From NCBI GenBank assembly GCA_028283625.1, contig JAPWKG010000004.1:62001-126000 (forward strand): DNA of 64,000 nucleotides, given 5' to 3'. This document shows positions 1 through 8,591 of the stretch, in pieces (position 1 is the first letter of the stretch; every line of letters starts with the position of its first letter). Below the pieces are notes generated by a model. The model searched no databases, was not told the origin of the DNA, and saw nothing but the letters and a program-made list of their open reading frames with translations. Source of the stretch: Acidobacteriaceae bacterium (GTDB lineage: Bacteria; Acidobacteriota; Terriglobia; Terriglobales; Acidobacteriaceae). The position numbers were made by a program, and so were the translations under genes.

Positions 1-907
1 CGGTAGAGGAGCGAAGGTGCTGCTCGACACGGATTTCTTCTCCCGGTGGAATGAGCGAGAGTATCTGTGCGATGGCATCGGCGAAGCGTTCACGCGCTGC
101 TTCTTGCTGGGGGCGGTGGATCAGATGGGTACGAAGGTTGCCGGTATCGGCGAGGTCGCGTTCCCTGAGCGTTTCCTCAAGCTCATCGAACTCATAGAGC
201 TGCCAGCTTGCTGCCTGCGAATTGAGCCAGGCCATGCGGGAAAGGGTGAGCATGGCTTTGCCGCGTGGAACGACGACGCGTAGCCCGGCGATGACGCGGC
301 GGCCATTGCCCTGCCTGCGGCAGGCATCCAGCCAGAGAATGCCCGCGGTGAGGATGCCGTCGATGAGTGTTGTGGTCTCGTGCGCGTTGATGCCAATAAC
401 GGCATGCGCTCGCTTGCCGGTGAGCTGCAGCCCGCGGGCATAGGCCGGCCCAAAGCTCTGTTCCAGATCCATGGAGGTGCGAAAGCCGGTCGGAGTTTCG
501 CCCGGAAAGCTGCGTTCGAGAACGCGTTCGAGCAAGGAAACATAAGCGGTGCGTTGCGTCTCCCGGCTGCTGCGCTCGCGCGCCTGCACGCGAGTGGAAA
601 GCTCCAGCAGGCGCGGCTGCGGATAGCCGAGACGCGTTGCGGAGAGCCGCAGGGAGCCGGGACGATGGCTTGCGCTGACGATGGTCCGGACGAGGCTTCG
701 CTCGGGGCTCCATCCGTGCAGGGTGCAGCGGCCATGGTCTTCGCGTAGCTCGATGCGGTCGTTGGGAAGTTGGAAGAGAATCTTCCCACTTTCGCGCAGG
801 ACCGCCTCGGGGTGTGCGTGGAGAAACGCTCGCACGGCAGAGACGATCGCCGCGGGAGCGGTAAGGGGTTCAGAGTCCGCGGAAGTTTCTCGAGGCGGAG
901 GAGGCAT
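1..907 (-). CDS. Conserved hypothetical protein, 3' end outside window
   Basis: The frame is open from ATG 907 down to the left edge with no stop, so at least 302 codons are present and the C-terminus is missing. I do not recognise a family. The product starts MPPPPRETSADSEP and has no signal peptide or membrane segment. A middle stretch reads ITAGILWLDACRR-like and is followed by RRVIAGLRVVVPRGK, with acidic and arginine-rich helices towards the cut end. The start lies 9 bases after the stop of the upstream DinB-like gene on the same strand, so the two are probably co-transcribed. Longer-looking frames on both strands here (for example 121-1017 minus) have compositions unlike a protein and are shadows. 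Coding status is inferred from the even, protein-like composition. Confidence 0.7.
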   Translation of the reverse strand, partial: MPPPPRETSADSEPLTAPAAIVSAVRAFLHAHPEAVLRESGKILFQLPNDRIELREDHGRCTLHGWSPERSLVRTIVSASHRPGSLRLSATRLGYPQPRLLELSTRVQARERSSRETQRTAYVSLLERVLERSFPGETPTGFRTSMDLEQSFGPAYARGLQLTGKRAHAVIGINAHETTTLIDGILTAGILWLDACRRQGNGRRVIAGLRVVVPRGKAMLTLSRMAWLNSQAASWQLYEFDELEETLRERDLADTGNLRTHLIHRPQQEAARERFADAIAQILSLIPPGEEIRVEQHLRSST

Positions 908-916
908 GGAGAAGGT

Positions 917-1447
917 TTACCACCGCTTGCGGCGTCGCAGGTGAGTAATGTGCGCGGTGTGATGACGAGAGTGCCAGCTGTAGAGCAGCGCCATCTGGTC
1001 GAGCGGTTGCAGACCACGCTCCGGGTGCTGTACGGCGCGCTTCCACTGCGCGGCGGTCATGGACTCCATCAGCATGACCCAGCGTGCGTGCGTATTTTCG
1101 AGGATGTCCAGAGACCACTCGACCGGCGCGTTGTAGTCGTCGAGCTTGGCATATTCGGCTTCCTTGTAGGCGAAGACGACGGGATTGTCTTCGGTGAGCG
1201 CTTTCTTGAAGCGGATCAGCGCCATGGCGTGAGAGTCTGCGACGTGGTGTACGACCTGGCGCAGCGTCCATCCGCCATCCCGGTAAGGGGTGTCGAGCTG
1301 GTCGTCGTCGAGGCGGGTGACGGCGGCGCGCAGCTGCTCGGGAAGCTCGGAGATGGTGGCGACGGCGGAAGCGAGATCGTCCGCGGAGACGGTCTCGGGT
1401 TTCTCATGCTGGCCGATGGGGAAGCGGGGATCGAATTCAGAGGTCAT
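917..1447 (-). CDS. DinB/YfiT-like putative metal-dependent hydrolase
   Basis: This 176-residue protein fits the DinB/YfiT four-helix-bundle superfamily in length and layout. It has the metal-ligand histidines in the expected places: HHVADSH at residues 67-73 and HSRHHTAHI at 159-167. An N-terminal FPIGQ-like stretch also resembles the Bacillus YfiT group. Members bind a divalent metal through three histidines; some are bacillithiol or mycothiol transferases, but most have no known substrate. It is probably cytoplasmic. The edge-truncated gene starts 9 bases downstream, which suggests an operon, and the opposite side is divergent from the lipoprotein gene at 1506. The family call is confident; the chemistry is not known. 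Confidence 0.85.
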   Translation of the reverse strand: MTSEFDPRFPIGQHEKPETVSADDLASAVATISELPEQLRAAVTRLDDDQLDTPYRDGGWTLRQVVHHVADSHAMALIRFKKALTEDNPVVFAYKEAEYAKLDDYNAPVEWSLDILENTHARWVMLMESMTAAQWKRAVQHPERGLQPLDQMALLYSWHSRHHTAHITHLRRRKRW

Positions 1448-1505
1448 GTTGTATGAGGAAGCTTCGCTGCGATTGTAGCGTGCGGATCGCGGTACTCTGT
1501 TCGGG

Positions 1506-2438
1506 ATGAAGATGCGCGCGATAGGCGGAGCGGTGGTGATGGCCGGCTTGCTGATGGGATGCTCCCGGCAGAAGGCGGAAGAGCCGGCAAACGAAGTGGG
1601 ATGGGATCAGGTGCAGCGCCCGGCTGCCGGTACATCGCAGTCTGCGGCGGCCAGTGCGGCTACAGCTACGACCGCGGCAGGAGCCGAGCTCGCAGGCTTC
1701 GACCGGAACGAGTACCCGGGAGACAGCACCATGGCCGCGATGCATGGGGAGTTTGCTTTTACAGGGTATTGGCTGACCAATCCTCCGGGAGAGACCTCCA
1801 ATAGCTGGGCAGGCAAGCGGGAGACGCTGCGGGCGCAGGGATGGGGGTTTCTGGTGTTGGCGAACGGACGGCTGGACCACGAGATTCTGAAAGCGCAGAA
1901 GCAGGGCACCTCTCCGGCTGCGCTCGGGCGTAAGGATGCCGCGCAGGCCGTTGCCGCCGCCCAGCGGGAGGGCTTTCCTGCCGGGGCCATACTCTTTCTC
2001 GATCAGGAGGAAGGCGGACGTCTGCTCACGGAGCAGGCCGCGTACCTGTTGGCCTGGACGGAAGCCGTCGCTGCTACGCCGTATAAGCCTGGCGTGTATG
2101 CGAGCGGACAGCCTGTGCCTGACGATGAGAACATTACGACGATTGACGACATCCGCGCACGGGTGAAGGCGCAGCATCTGCACGCTGTGGCGATGTTCTC
2201 CGCGCAGGATCAGTGCCCTCCGGCACCGGGTTGCACCTTGCAGACCAAGCCGCTTGCCGCTTCAGGGGAAACGGACCTGATCGCCTGGCAGTATGCTCAG
2301 TCGCCGCGTCGGCCAGAGATTACGCAGGCTTGCGGGCAGACCTATGCTGCCGATGGCAACTGCTACGCTCCCGGCTTCGGCAAGGTGTATCTGGATATGG
2401 ATGTAGCGGCCAGCGGTGACCCTTCACGCGGCCGCTAG
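1506..2438 (+). CDS. Lipoprotein with DUF1906 glycoside-hydrolase-like domain
   Basis: The 310-residue product begins with a short signal peptide and a lipobox ending LLMGC (Cys19), so it should be a lipid-anchored envelope protein. After an Ala/Thr-rich linker (about residues 30-60), FDRNEYPGDSTM starts a domain resembling the DUF1906 / Rv2525c-like glycoside-hydrolase-like fold, a TIM-barrel relative of GH25 lysozymes. Family-like segments include FAFTGYWL, GWGFLVLANGR, GAILFLDQEEGG and DLIAWQYAQ near the C-terminus, ending in YLDMDVA. This suggests cell-wall or polysaccharide contact, but enzymatic activity is not established for this group. It stands alone between divergent and convergent neighbours. 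Confidence 0.72.
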   Translation: MKMRAIGGAVVMAGLLMGCSRQKAEEPANEVGWDQVQRPAAGTSQSAAASAATATTAAGAELAGFDRNEYPGDSTMAAMHGEFAFTGYWLTNPPGETSNSWAGKRETLRAQGWGFLVLANGRLDHEILKAQKQGTSPAALGRKDAAQAVAAAQREGFPAGAILFLDQEEGGRLLTEQAAYLLAWTEAVAATPYKPGVYASGQPVPDDENITTIDDIRARVKAQHLHAVAMFSAQDQCPPAPGCTLQTKPLAASGETDLIAWQYAQSPRRPEITQACGQTYAADGNCYAPGFGKVYLDMDVAASGDPSRGR

Positions 2439-2450
2439 TGTGCCTGTGGC

Positions 2451-3212
2451 TCAGGCGAAGCTGGCACGTTTGACGGTCTGGCGGAAGTCCTGCCCCTTCA
2501 TCTCCATCACAACGCACATTTCCTGCAGGCGAGAGCGCATCCGTTCTCCGATGCGGTCTCCGAGCGTTTCTTCCCGCATGGCTGTGCGTGCGGAGTTGGC
2601 TTCGGCGACCAGCGGAGCCAGGTTCGGATAGTTGGTGGTGATGATCGTGGTGCGGCGGTCGTTGTAGCGGGTGTTCAGGATGTGCGCGACGGTATCCCAA
2701 ACCCAGTCCGTGGGCTTATTGGCACCCAACTCGTCGAGTACCAGCACCTCGGCCTCGAAGACGGGCTTCAGGATGCCGAGCTCGGTTTCGTCAACGGAGC
2801 GGTTATAGCTGTTCTGGACCTGCTTGAGCAGATCGCGGTAATCGTAGAAAAGCCCTTGGGCTCCGCGTTCTGAGACCAGCGATTGCAGGATGCCTACGGC
2901 AAGGTGCGTTTTGCCGACACCGATGGAGCCGGTCAGCAGAAGGCCGTTGCCGTTGGTATCAAACGGATAGGCTTTGACGAAGTTACGCGCCTGGACAAGT
3001 GCAGCGTTCAGGCTTGGGTTGTTGCCGCCGTAGTTGGGGAAGTAGTCCTCAAGGGTGCAGTGAGCGTACCGCTGCGGAATGCGGGCGGATTCGATCAGGC
3101 GGGCTGCCTTGCGCTGCGCACGGCAGGCGCAGGGTTCTGCAACACGAACCCCGTTTGGACGTTCGACGATCCTCATACCGGCGCCTTCGCAGATAGGGCA
3201 AAGCTCTTGCAT
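2451..3212 (-). CDS. DnaC/DnaI-like AAA+ ATP-binding protein
   Basis: This 253-residue AAA+ protein of the DnaC/IstB group has an N-terminal zinc-finger-like cluster (C5, C8, C28, C30), a Walker A GSIGVGKTH near residue 95, a Walker B VLVLDELGANKP, and a sensor-like TTNYP. Relatives load the replicative helicase (DnaC, DnaI) or assist IS21 transposition (IstB). The N-terminal Cys cluster and the absence of an IstA neighbour favour a replication-type loader or an orphan paralogue. The start ATG at 3212 is divergent from the amidohydrolase gene. It converges with the lipoprotein gene, with only 12 bases between stops. Confidence 0.82.
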   Translation of the reverse strand: MQELCPICEGAGMRIVERPNGVRVAEPCACRAQRKAARLIESARIPQRYAHCTLEDYFPNYGGNNPSLNAALVQARNFVKAYPFDTNGNGLLLTGSIGVGKTHLAVGILQSLVSERGAQGLFYDYRDLLKQVQNSYNRSVDETELGILKPVFEAEVLVLDELGANKPTDWVWDTVAHILNTRYNDRRTTIITTNYPNLAPLVAEANSARTAMREETLGDRIGERMRSRLQEMCVVMEMKGQDFRQTVKRASFA

Positions 3213-3393
3213 GCTGTCGGTTGACCTTCCCCTTCTGCGCAGACGTCTGAGTTTCTCTGCGGCTGCTCTCTTTCTAGTATCTCAACTTCCGCACTTTTTG
3301 CCGCCCGGTTGAAAAGTAGCTGTGTCGGTTGAAATCGCTCCGCGCTCTGCTACTCTCGCAGGACACCCATTCCTGTTTGTGAGAGCTGCCCTT

Positions 3394-4737
3394 ATGCGTC
3401 GTCTGTTGCCGATTGCGCTGCAAAGCCTGTTTTTCTCCGCAACCCTATGTGCTGCGACGGCCTGCGCGCAAAGCACCCCGGTTGCTCTTAGCGGAACGCT
3501 GCTGTTGCCGGGAGGTCCGGTCGAGCAGGGCACGATTGTCTTCCAAAATGGCCGGATCCTGGCCGCCGGGGCCGGGGTCAATATCCCCGCCGGGGCCAGG
3601 CAGGTAAAGACGGATGCCGTGATTGCTCCTGGCTTTGTCGATCTGCACAATCACATGAGCTGGAACGTCTTTCCTCGCTGGAAGCCGACGGAGGAGTTTG
3701 GCTCGCGCTATGACTGGCAGCAGAAGCCGGTGTACAACGTGCTGATTTCCGTACCGCACTATGAGTTGGTGGAGCGAGGTGTGGTCTGCGAGGCGGAACG
3801 CTACAGTGAGCTGAAGGCGTTGGCGCAGGGAGAGACTGCAACCGTCGGAACCGAGCAGGGCTGCACTGGTTTGAAGCTGACGCGTGAGCTTGATGTCGAC
3901 AACCGTTTGGGCGACAGGACGCCTGCAACGATTTACAACGTTTTTCCGTTTCAGATGACCGGGGAGCAGTGGGCGCAGGCTGATGCGGTGCTTTCGGCTA
4001 CGCCGCATGGAGCGTTGCTGATCCACGTTGCGGAGGGTGCTCCCCATGACGCCTCTGCCGCGCGGGAGTGGTCGATGTTCAAAGCGAAAGGGTTGCTGCG
4101 GCCGGGCGTTTCGGTCATTCATGGCGTAGCGATTCCGCCGAGCGGGTTTGCGGAGATGGCCAAGGCGGGTGTCGGCTTCGTCTGGTCGCCGCGCTCCAAC
4201 GTGGAGTTGTACGGCGATACGGCTGCGGTTGCCGCGGCAAAGAATGCAGGGGTGACGTTAGCGCTGGCGCCGGATTGGTCTCCTACAGGCTCCGTGGGGA
4301 CGTTGGGAGAGTTGATGTACGCGTCGCTCTGGAATGGGACGCAGTCGCCGGCCCCGTTTACCGACCGTGAGCTGGTTGCGATGGCCACGGAGAACCCCGC
4401 GAAGCTGGTGGGGCTGCAGATGGAGTTGGGTAGTCTGGCTCCGGGGCATGTGGCGGATTTTGTCCTGCTTCGTCGCACGCTGCCGGATGCCTATGCAACG
4501 CTGACGCACGCTGCGCCGCAGGACGTGCAGCTAACCGTGGTTGGCGGTGCGGCGCTGTACGGCGACCCCAAGCTGCTCGAAGAGCTGGCGGGCGCGCCGG
4601 GTGAGCCGGTTTCGGTCTGTGGGGTTTCCAAGGCGTTTGCCGCCGGAACAGGGTATGGCAAGTCCGTTGCAACGCTGACGCCGGTGTTGCAGCACGCGAA
4701 TCGCGCGCTGGCGCCGCTGACGGAGTGCGGCGACTAG
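3394..4737 (+). CDS. Exported amidohydrolase family protein
   Basis: I place the start at ATG 3394 rather than 3322 because it begins a good signal peptide (MRRLLPIALQSLFFSATL...CAQS), giving 447 residues. The mature protein has the amidohydrolase fold. A beta-sandwich start is followed by GFVDLHNHMSW, which carries the first metal-binding histidines. Later come LLIHVAEGAPHD, VIHGVAIPP and the catalytic-type Asp in LALAPDWSPTG, with a final AVDFVLL-type strand (GHVADFVLL). It resembles the imidazolonepropionase/ATZ-TRZ-like branch. The HxH motif reads HNH, as usual. Export suggests action on a periplasmic amide, cyclic imide or dipeptide, but the substrate cannot be told from sequence. It appears monocistronic and is divergent from the DnaC-like gene. 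Confidence 0.8.
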   Translation: MRRLLPIALQSLFFSATLCAATACAQSTPVALSGTLLLPGGPVEQGTIVFQNGRILAAGAGVNIPAGARQVKTDAVIAPGFVDLHNHMSWNVFPRWKPTEEFGSRYDWQQKPVYNVLISVPHYELVERGVVCEAERYSELKALAQGETATVGTEQGCTGLKLTRELDVDNRLGDRTPATIYNVFPFQMTGEQWAQADAVLSATPHGALLIHVAEGAPHDASAAREWSMFKAKGLLRPGVSVIHGVAIPPSGFAEMAKAGVGFVWSPRSNVELYGDTAAVAAAKNAGVTLALAPDWSPTGSVGTLGELMYASLWNGTQSPAPFTDRELVAMATENPAKLVGLQMELGSLAPGHVADFVLLRRTLPDAYATLTHAAPQDVQLTVVGGAALYGDPKLLEELAGAPGEPVSVCGVSKAFAAGTGYGKSVATLTPVLQHANRALAPLTECGD

Positions 4738-4791
4738 CGCCAAGGCCTTGGTTTTGAAGAGGTTATGGCAGGTAGTCGATGTTGCGCCTCG

Positions 4792-4800
4792 TGATATACT
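4792..4800 (+). promoter_or_regulatory. Extended -10 promoter of rpmE
   Basis: TGATATACT is a TGn extended -10 with hexamer TATACT. No convincing -35 is visible 16-18 bases upstream, which is acceptable for an extended -10 site. It would start transcription near 4807 and give rpmE a leader of about 125 bases. Confidence 0.5.
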
Positions 4801-4932
4801 CGAAAAAGCGCCTAAAGCCCTGGGAGTCAGGGCAGAAGCTCCGAGCGCGACAGGAATACCGATGTCAGCCCCATAAGCGCGTGCTGGCAAGCGGACCGTT
4901 CTCGGGCGGGAAAGCTGGAAGGAAACATACCC
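4801..4932 (+). promoter_or_regulatory. Long structured 5' leader of rpmE
   Basis: About 130 non-coding bases separate the promoter from the rpmE start. They hold a perfect 6-bp hairpin, GCCCTG (4817-4822) with CAGGGC (4828-4833) and a 5-base loop, plus other GC-rich segments. GGAAGGAA near the start codon is the ribosome binding site. L31 mRNAs in several phyla carry autoregulatory leaders; whether this one belongs to that type is inference. Confidence 0.4.
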
Positions 4933-5166
4933 ATGCCTAAGCAGGGAATTCACCCCACCTACGAAGAGACCATCGTTCGCTGCGCTTGCGGCAACAACTT
5001 CACGACTCGTTCGACCCACAAGGGCGACATCGTTCTGGAAATCTGCTCCGCTTGCCATCCGTTCTTTACCGGTAAGCAGAAGCTGGTCGACACCGCAGGC
5101 CGCATCGATCGCTTCCGCCGCAAGTTTGCAGCGACCGAAGCCAAGAAGGCCGCAGCAGCCAAGTAA
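4933..5166 (+). CDS. rpmE: 50S ribosomal protein bL31, zinc-binding type
   Basis: The 77-residue protein matches bL31 along its whole length: IHPTYEE at the start, then [20 protein letters not shown] and [10 protein letters not shown]. The two Cys pairs (CAC and CSAC) mark the zinc-containing C+ form, which stores zinc and is replaced by C- paralogues under zinc starvation in many bacteria. It sits at the periphery of the large subunit. A short Ala/Lys-rich tail extends beyond the E. coli length. It has its own promoter, long leader and terminator, so it is a single-gene unit. Confidence 0.97.
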   Translation: MPKQGIHPTYEETIVRCACGNNFTTRSTHKGDIVLEICSACHPFFTGKQKLVDTAGRIDRFRRKFAATEAKKAAAAK

Positions 5167-5192
5167 GCGACCGCGAACGAAAACCCGGGAAG

Positions 5193-5214
5193 GCCTCCGT
5201 TCGCGGAGGCTTTC
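5193..5214 (+). terminator. Intrinsic terminator of rpmE
   Basis: GCCTCCG (5193-5199), a TTCG tetraloop and CGGAGGC (5204-5210) form a perfect 7-bp stem followed by TTTCT, 26 bases after the rpmE stop. Confidence 0.85.
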
Positions 5215-5237
5215 TCATTGCTCACGAGGTGGCAAGG

Positions 5238-6539
5238 ATGTCTTCGACGATTGCATCAGTTTCACAGCCCAGCCACGTCGTAAAGCGGGACCTGTACATG
5301 AAGAAGGAATGGACCAACGCGGTGGATCGCTCAATGCCGGCAGAGGCGAGTGTGCCGGCGGAGATGACGATCGGCAACGTGCGCATTGCGCCGGCGACCG
5401 TGCTGGCTCCGATGGCAGGCGTGACCGACACAGTCTTTCGCCGCTTCATCAAGAATGCCAGCCTGTATGCCTCGGATGGCGCGGCGGCAGGCGATGTGGA
5501 TCAAAGCACATCCAACGAGCGCTCCGGCTGCGGACTGATTATGACCGAGTTCACCTCGGCCGATGGTCTTTCGCGCATGCGGGAGTCTAAGCGCAAGCGC
5601 TATCTGACTTACTACGACGACGAGCACCCGATCTCTGCCCAGATCTTCGGTTCAAACCCGGAGACGCTGGCTGAGAGCGCGCAGATCTGCCAGGACGCCG
5701 GCTTTGACCTGGTCGATCTGAATCTTGGCTGCCCGGCCAAGCGTGTCGTTGCCTGTAACGGCGGTTCGGGGCTGTTGCGCGATCTGCCGCTGATTCAGAA
5801 GATTTTTGAACGCGTTCGTTCGAGCGTGACGATTCCGTTCACGGTGAAGTTCCGCCTGGGCTGGAATGAAAGCCAGATAGTTTGCGTGGAGCTGGCGAAG
5901 ATGGCCGAGGACTGCGGTCTGAACGCCTTGGCGCTGCATGCGCGGACGCGGGAGCAGGGCTATGCCGGAGAGGCGCGCTGGGAGTGGATCGCTGCGGTGA
6001 AGGATGCGGTGAAGATTCCCGTGATCGGCAACGGAGACATCCGCACGCCGGAGGATGCCGCGGCGATGGTTGAGGCGACACGCTGCGACGGCGTGATGAT
6101 CGGCCGTGCCGCTCCGGCCAACCCCTGGATCTTCCGCCAGATCGCGGAGTACACCGCGCACCGCACCTACACCAAGCCAACGGAAGCGGATCGTTACCAC
6201 ATGATTCGCGATTACTTCGCGCGCCTGATGGAGGAGCTTGCGGAGCATCCGCAGTTTGAAGGCATCGCGGAAACGGATGCGGAGAAGAAGCAGCGCCGGG
6301 TGCATGAAAGCGCGCAGCGTGAGGCCATTGGCAAGATGAAGCAGTTTGCCAGCTGGTTCACACACGGAGTTCCCGGCGGCGCAACGTTGCGGCGGGAGAT
6401 CTTCGAGTCCAAGCGTGGCGACGAGGTGATGGATCGCGTGGAGCGCTTCTTTGCAGAGCGCGCGAGCCTGCATGAAGTTGCTGATAGCGCGCAGGAAGCC
6501 GATGAAACGCTTGATGCGGCTCCGGCGGCATGGGGCTGA
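5238..6539 (+). CDS. tRNA-dihydrouridine synthase (Dus family, DusB/NifR3-like)
   Basis: This FMN-dependent TIM-barrel enzyme reduces uridine in the tRNA D-loop. Visible motifs are APMAGVTDTVFRR at the first strand, LNLGCPAKRVVACNGG with the catalytic Cys in VVAC, LHARTREQGY with tRNA-contacting residues, and NGDIRTPEDA / DGVMIGRAAPANPW for FMN phosphate binding. At 433 residues it is longer than the usual 320-350, with an insert after FRRFIKN (about residues 70-105) and a longer helical C-terminus. I chose ATG 5238 over GTG 5229 because GAGGT lies 7 bases upstream of it. Its stop is 7 bases from the convergent cupin gene. Confidence 0.93.
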   Translation: MSSTIASVSQPSHVVKRDLYMKKEWTNAVDRSMPAEASVPAEMTIGNVRIAPATVLAPMAGVTDTVFRRFIKNASLYASDGAAAGDVDQSTSNERSGCGLIMTEFTSADGLSRMRESKRKRYLTYYDDEHPISAQIFGSNPETLAESAQICQDAGFDLVDLNLGCPAKRVVACNGGSGLLRDLPLIQKIFERVRSSVTIPFTVKFRLGWNESQIVCVELAKMAEDCGLNALALHARTREQGYAGEARWEWIAAVKDAVKIPVIGNGDIRTPEDAAAMVEATRCDGVMIGRAAPANPWIFRQIAEYTAHRTYTKPTEADRYHMIRDYFARLMEELAEHPQFEGIAETDAEKKQRRVHESAQREAIGKMKQFASWFTHGVPGGATLRREIFESKRGDEVMDRVERFFAERASLHEVADSAQEADETLDAAPAAWG

Positions 6540-6546
6540 GCACGCT

Positions 6547-7062
6547 TCAGCGGATGTAGGCGCTTTCGCTGTGCGTGAGTGCGGTAATGCGTTCGGCTTC
6601 CTGGGGCCAGCGGCTGACGAGCTCAGAGCGTGGAGCGTCCTTGTAATCCTGAAACTCAAAGCCGGGGCTCACGGTGCAGCCCAGAAGGGCAAAGGCTTCC
6701 GGGGCCGGGTGCAGAAGACGTGAGCCTTGCCATACGCCGCGCGGAACCACGAGCTGCGGTGTTTGTCCGGCTGCCAGGTCCTTGCCGATGACGTGTACGG
6801 AGGTACGGCCGTCTTCATGCAGTTGCAGCATCTCTACCGGATCCCCCAGATAGTGGTGGAAGATCTCGTCGCTGCGGAGCGCGTGCATCTCGCTGAAGGT
6901 ATCGGGTTCGAGCAGGTAATAGATTGCGGTACTGGTGTGGCGCGCTCCGTTGTAACGATCGAGCGTGATGGCTTCTCCGGACTCGTAGGTGCGGACGTAC
7001 CAGCCGCCCTCACGGGGGTGTGGTTCCAGACGAAGGAGCTTCTTCACATCTTCAGCGGTCAT
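6547..7062 (-). CDS. DUF985 cupin protein (Cupin_5)
   Basis: The 171-residue cytoplasmic protein is a single-domain cupin of the DUF985 group. It shows LLRLEPHPREGGWYVRTY near the start, then EIFHHYLGDPVEML (candidate metal ligands Glu/His), and VVPRGVWQGSRLL and VSPGFEFQDY late in the fold. Members bind metal ions, but no reaction is generally established. It is a monocistronic unit, divergent from the purine permease. A second, exported member of the same family lies at 36186-36836 and lacks the histidine cluster, so the two probably do not share a function. Confidence 0.85.
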   Translation of the reverse strand: MTAEDVKKLLRLEPHPREGGWYVRTYESGEAITLDRYNGARHTSTAIYYLLEPDTFSEMHALRSDEIFHHYLGDPVEMLQLHEDGRTSVHVIGKDLAAGQTPQLVVPRGVWQGSRLLHPAPEAFALLGCTVSPGFEFQDYKDAPRSELVSRWPQEAERITALTHSESAYIR

Positions 7063-7139
7063 AGGGTACCTCTCACGTTATTCTGAAACGAATCTTCCCT
7101 TGCAACACAATTTGATTCGCGAAGGAGTGACCGCCACGG

Positions 7140-8444
7140 ATGCGCAGCCGCCTCGAACGCTACTTCGGTTTTGCGGAACACGGAACCAACTGGCGCACTG
7201 AAGTGCTTGCTGGTGTGACGACCTTCATCACGATGGCGTACATCATCTTTGTGAACCCGGAGATTTTGTCACAGACCGGGATGCCGCTGGCCGCGGTCAC
7301 AACGGCGACGTGCCTGTGTGCTGCCTTTGGTTCGATCCTGATGGGTGCGCTGGCCAATTATCCTCTCGCGCTGGCTCCTGGCATGGGCTTGAATGCTTAC
7401 TTCACCTACACGGTGGTGAAGGGGATGCATGTGCCGTGGCAGACCGCGTTGGGTGCGGTCTTTCTCTCCGGCATCATTTTTCTGCTGCTGACTCTCGGCG
7501 GAATTCGGCAGCGTCTGGTGGCGGCGATCCCGCATCAGCTGCATGCCGCGGTGGCGGGCGGCATCGGCTTGTTCATTGCGCTGATCGGTCTGCGCAACGC
7601 AGGCATCATCGTACCCAACGAAGCGACTACGGTGTCGCTGGGCAATATGCACAGCCCTTCGGTGCTGCTGGCAATCTTCGGCATCCTGCTCATCGCCGTG
7701 CTGGAGGTGTATCGCGTACGAGCGTCCATGTTGATCGGTGTGCTGGGCACGATGTTGCTCGGAATGCTCTGTCATCAGGTGCACTGGAACCCCAGCACCA
7801 TGAATCCTCTGGCGATTCGAGCCACCGCGTTGCATCTCGATATTCGTGGCGCGCTGGGGATGAATGCGCTGGAGATGATCTTTGTTTTCCTTTTTGTCGA
7901 TCTGTTCGACAACATCGGCACGCTGGTAGCTGTCACCGAGCGCGCCTGCCTGATCGCAGGCGACCATACGATTCCACGACTGAACAGGATCTTCTTTGCC
8001 GATGCTGCTTCGACTGTGGTGGGCTCGCTGGCGGGGACTTCGACGGTCACAAGCTACATTGAAAGCTCATCGGGCGTCGCTGCGGGAGGCCGTACCGGTG
8101 TTACCGCGATCGTGACGGGTCTGCTGTTTTTCGTCGCGCTGTTTGTTGCCCCTCTGGTAGGAGCCTTGCCGGAGTTCGCCACCGCCCCTGCGCTGATTCT
8201 GGTCGGCGCTCTGATGGTTGCCGGCGTTGCGCAAATTGACTGGGAAGAGAAGCGGATATCAATTCCGGCGTTCCTCACGCTCATCGGTATTCCTCTGACG
8301 TACTCCATTGCGACGGGTCTGAGCTTTGGGCTGATCAGCTTTGCGGTGCTGGAGATTGCCATGGGGCGTGCGAGACGTCAGCACTGGGTGCTGTATCTGC
8401 TGGCGGTGCTCTTTGTGGCTCGTTTTGTGTGGATGCATGCCTGA
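7140..8444 (+). CDS. NCS2/AzgA-type purine (adenine/guanine/hypoxanthine) permease
   Basis: This 434-residue inner-membrane carrier has about 12-14 hydrophobic segments and matches the AzgA/GhxP/PbuG branch of nucleobase:cation symporters. Typical features are RYFGFAEHGTNWRTEVLAGVT at the start, FITMAYIIFVNP, LAPGMGLNAYFTYTVV, FLFVDLFDNIGTLV and GTSTVTSYIESSSGVA. It probably imports adenine, guanine or hypoxanthine with protons; the exact base cannot be assigned. The upstream gap of 77 bases is too short for a purine riboswitch and none is seen. A hairpin terminator follows at 8520. Confidence 0.9.
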   Translation: MRSRLERYFGFAEHGTNWRTEVLAGVTTFITMAYIIFVNPEILSQTGMPLAAVTTATCLCAAFGSILMGALANYPLALAPGMGLNAYFTYTVVKGMHVPWQTALGAVFLSGIIFLLLTLGGIRQRLVAAIPHQLHAAVAGGIGLFIALIGLRNAGIIVPNEATTVSLGNMHSPSVLLAIFGILLIAVLEVYRVRASMLIGVLGTMLLGMLCHQVHWNPSTMNPLAIRATALHLDIRGALGMNALEMIFVFLFVDLFDNIGTLVAVTERACLIAGDHTIPRLNRIFFADAASTVVGSLAGTSTVTSYIESSSGVAAGGRTGVTAIVTGLLFFVALFVAPLVGALPEFATAPALILVGALMVAGVAQIDWEEKRISIPAFLTLIGIPLTYSIATGLSFGLISFAVLEIAMGRARRQHWVLYLLAVLFVARFVWMHA

Positions 8445-8519
8445 TGTTCCCCCGCACAAATTGCGACGTGGTGTTTACGCTGCGACTTTGCGAAAGGGTT
8501 TAGCATCTCAGTTCAGGTA

Positions 8520-8550
8520 GCGAATCTGCAGCACGCAGATTCGCAGAAGT
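8520..8550 (+). terminator. Terminator-like hairpin after the purine permease
   Basis: GCGAATCTGC (8520-8529) and GCAGATTCGC (8535-8544) form a perfect 10-bp stem with a 5-base loop. AGAAGTTTTT follows, so the U-run is slightly displaced. It ends the permease transcript and could also lie in the osmC leader. Confidence 0.6.
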
Positions 8551-8591
8551 TTTTCCCTCAACGGTAGTCAAAGAGATCAGGAGACACGATC

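Noticed and set aside
121-1017. 298-residue minus-strand frame over the first kilobase
   Set aside because: Its composition (Ala/Ser/Pro/Arg runs) is that of a shifted frame; the true gene is the open frame from 907 to the left edge.
2451-3212. IS21 IstB transposition protein
   Set aside because: No IstA gene or terminal inverted repeats nearby; the N-terminal Cys cluster suggests a DnaC/DnaI-type protein.
7063-7139. Purine riboswitch before the purine permease
   Set aside because: The gap is only 77 bases and lacks the three-way-junction core.
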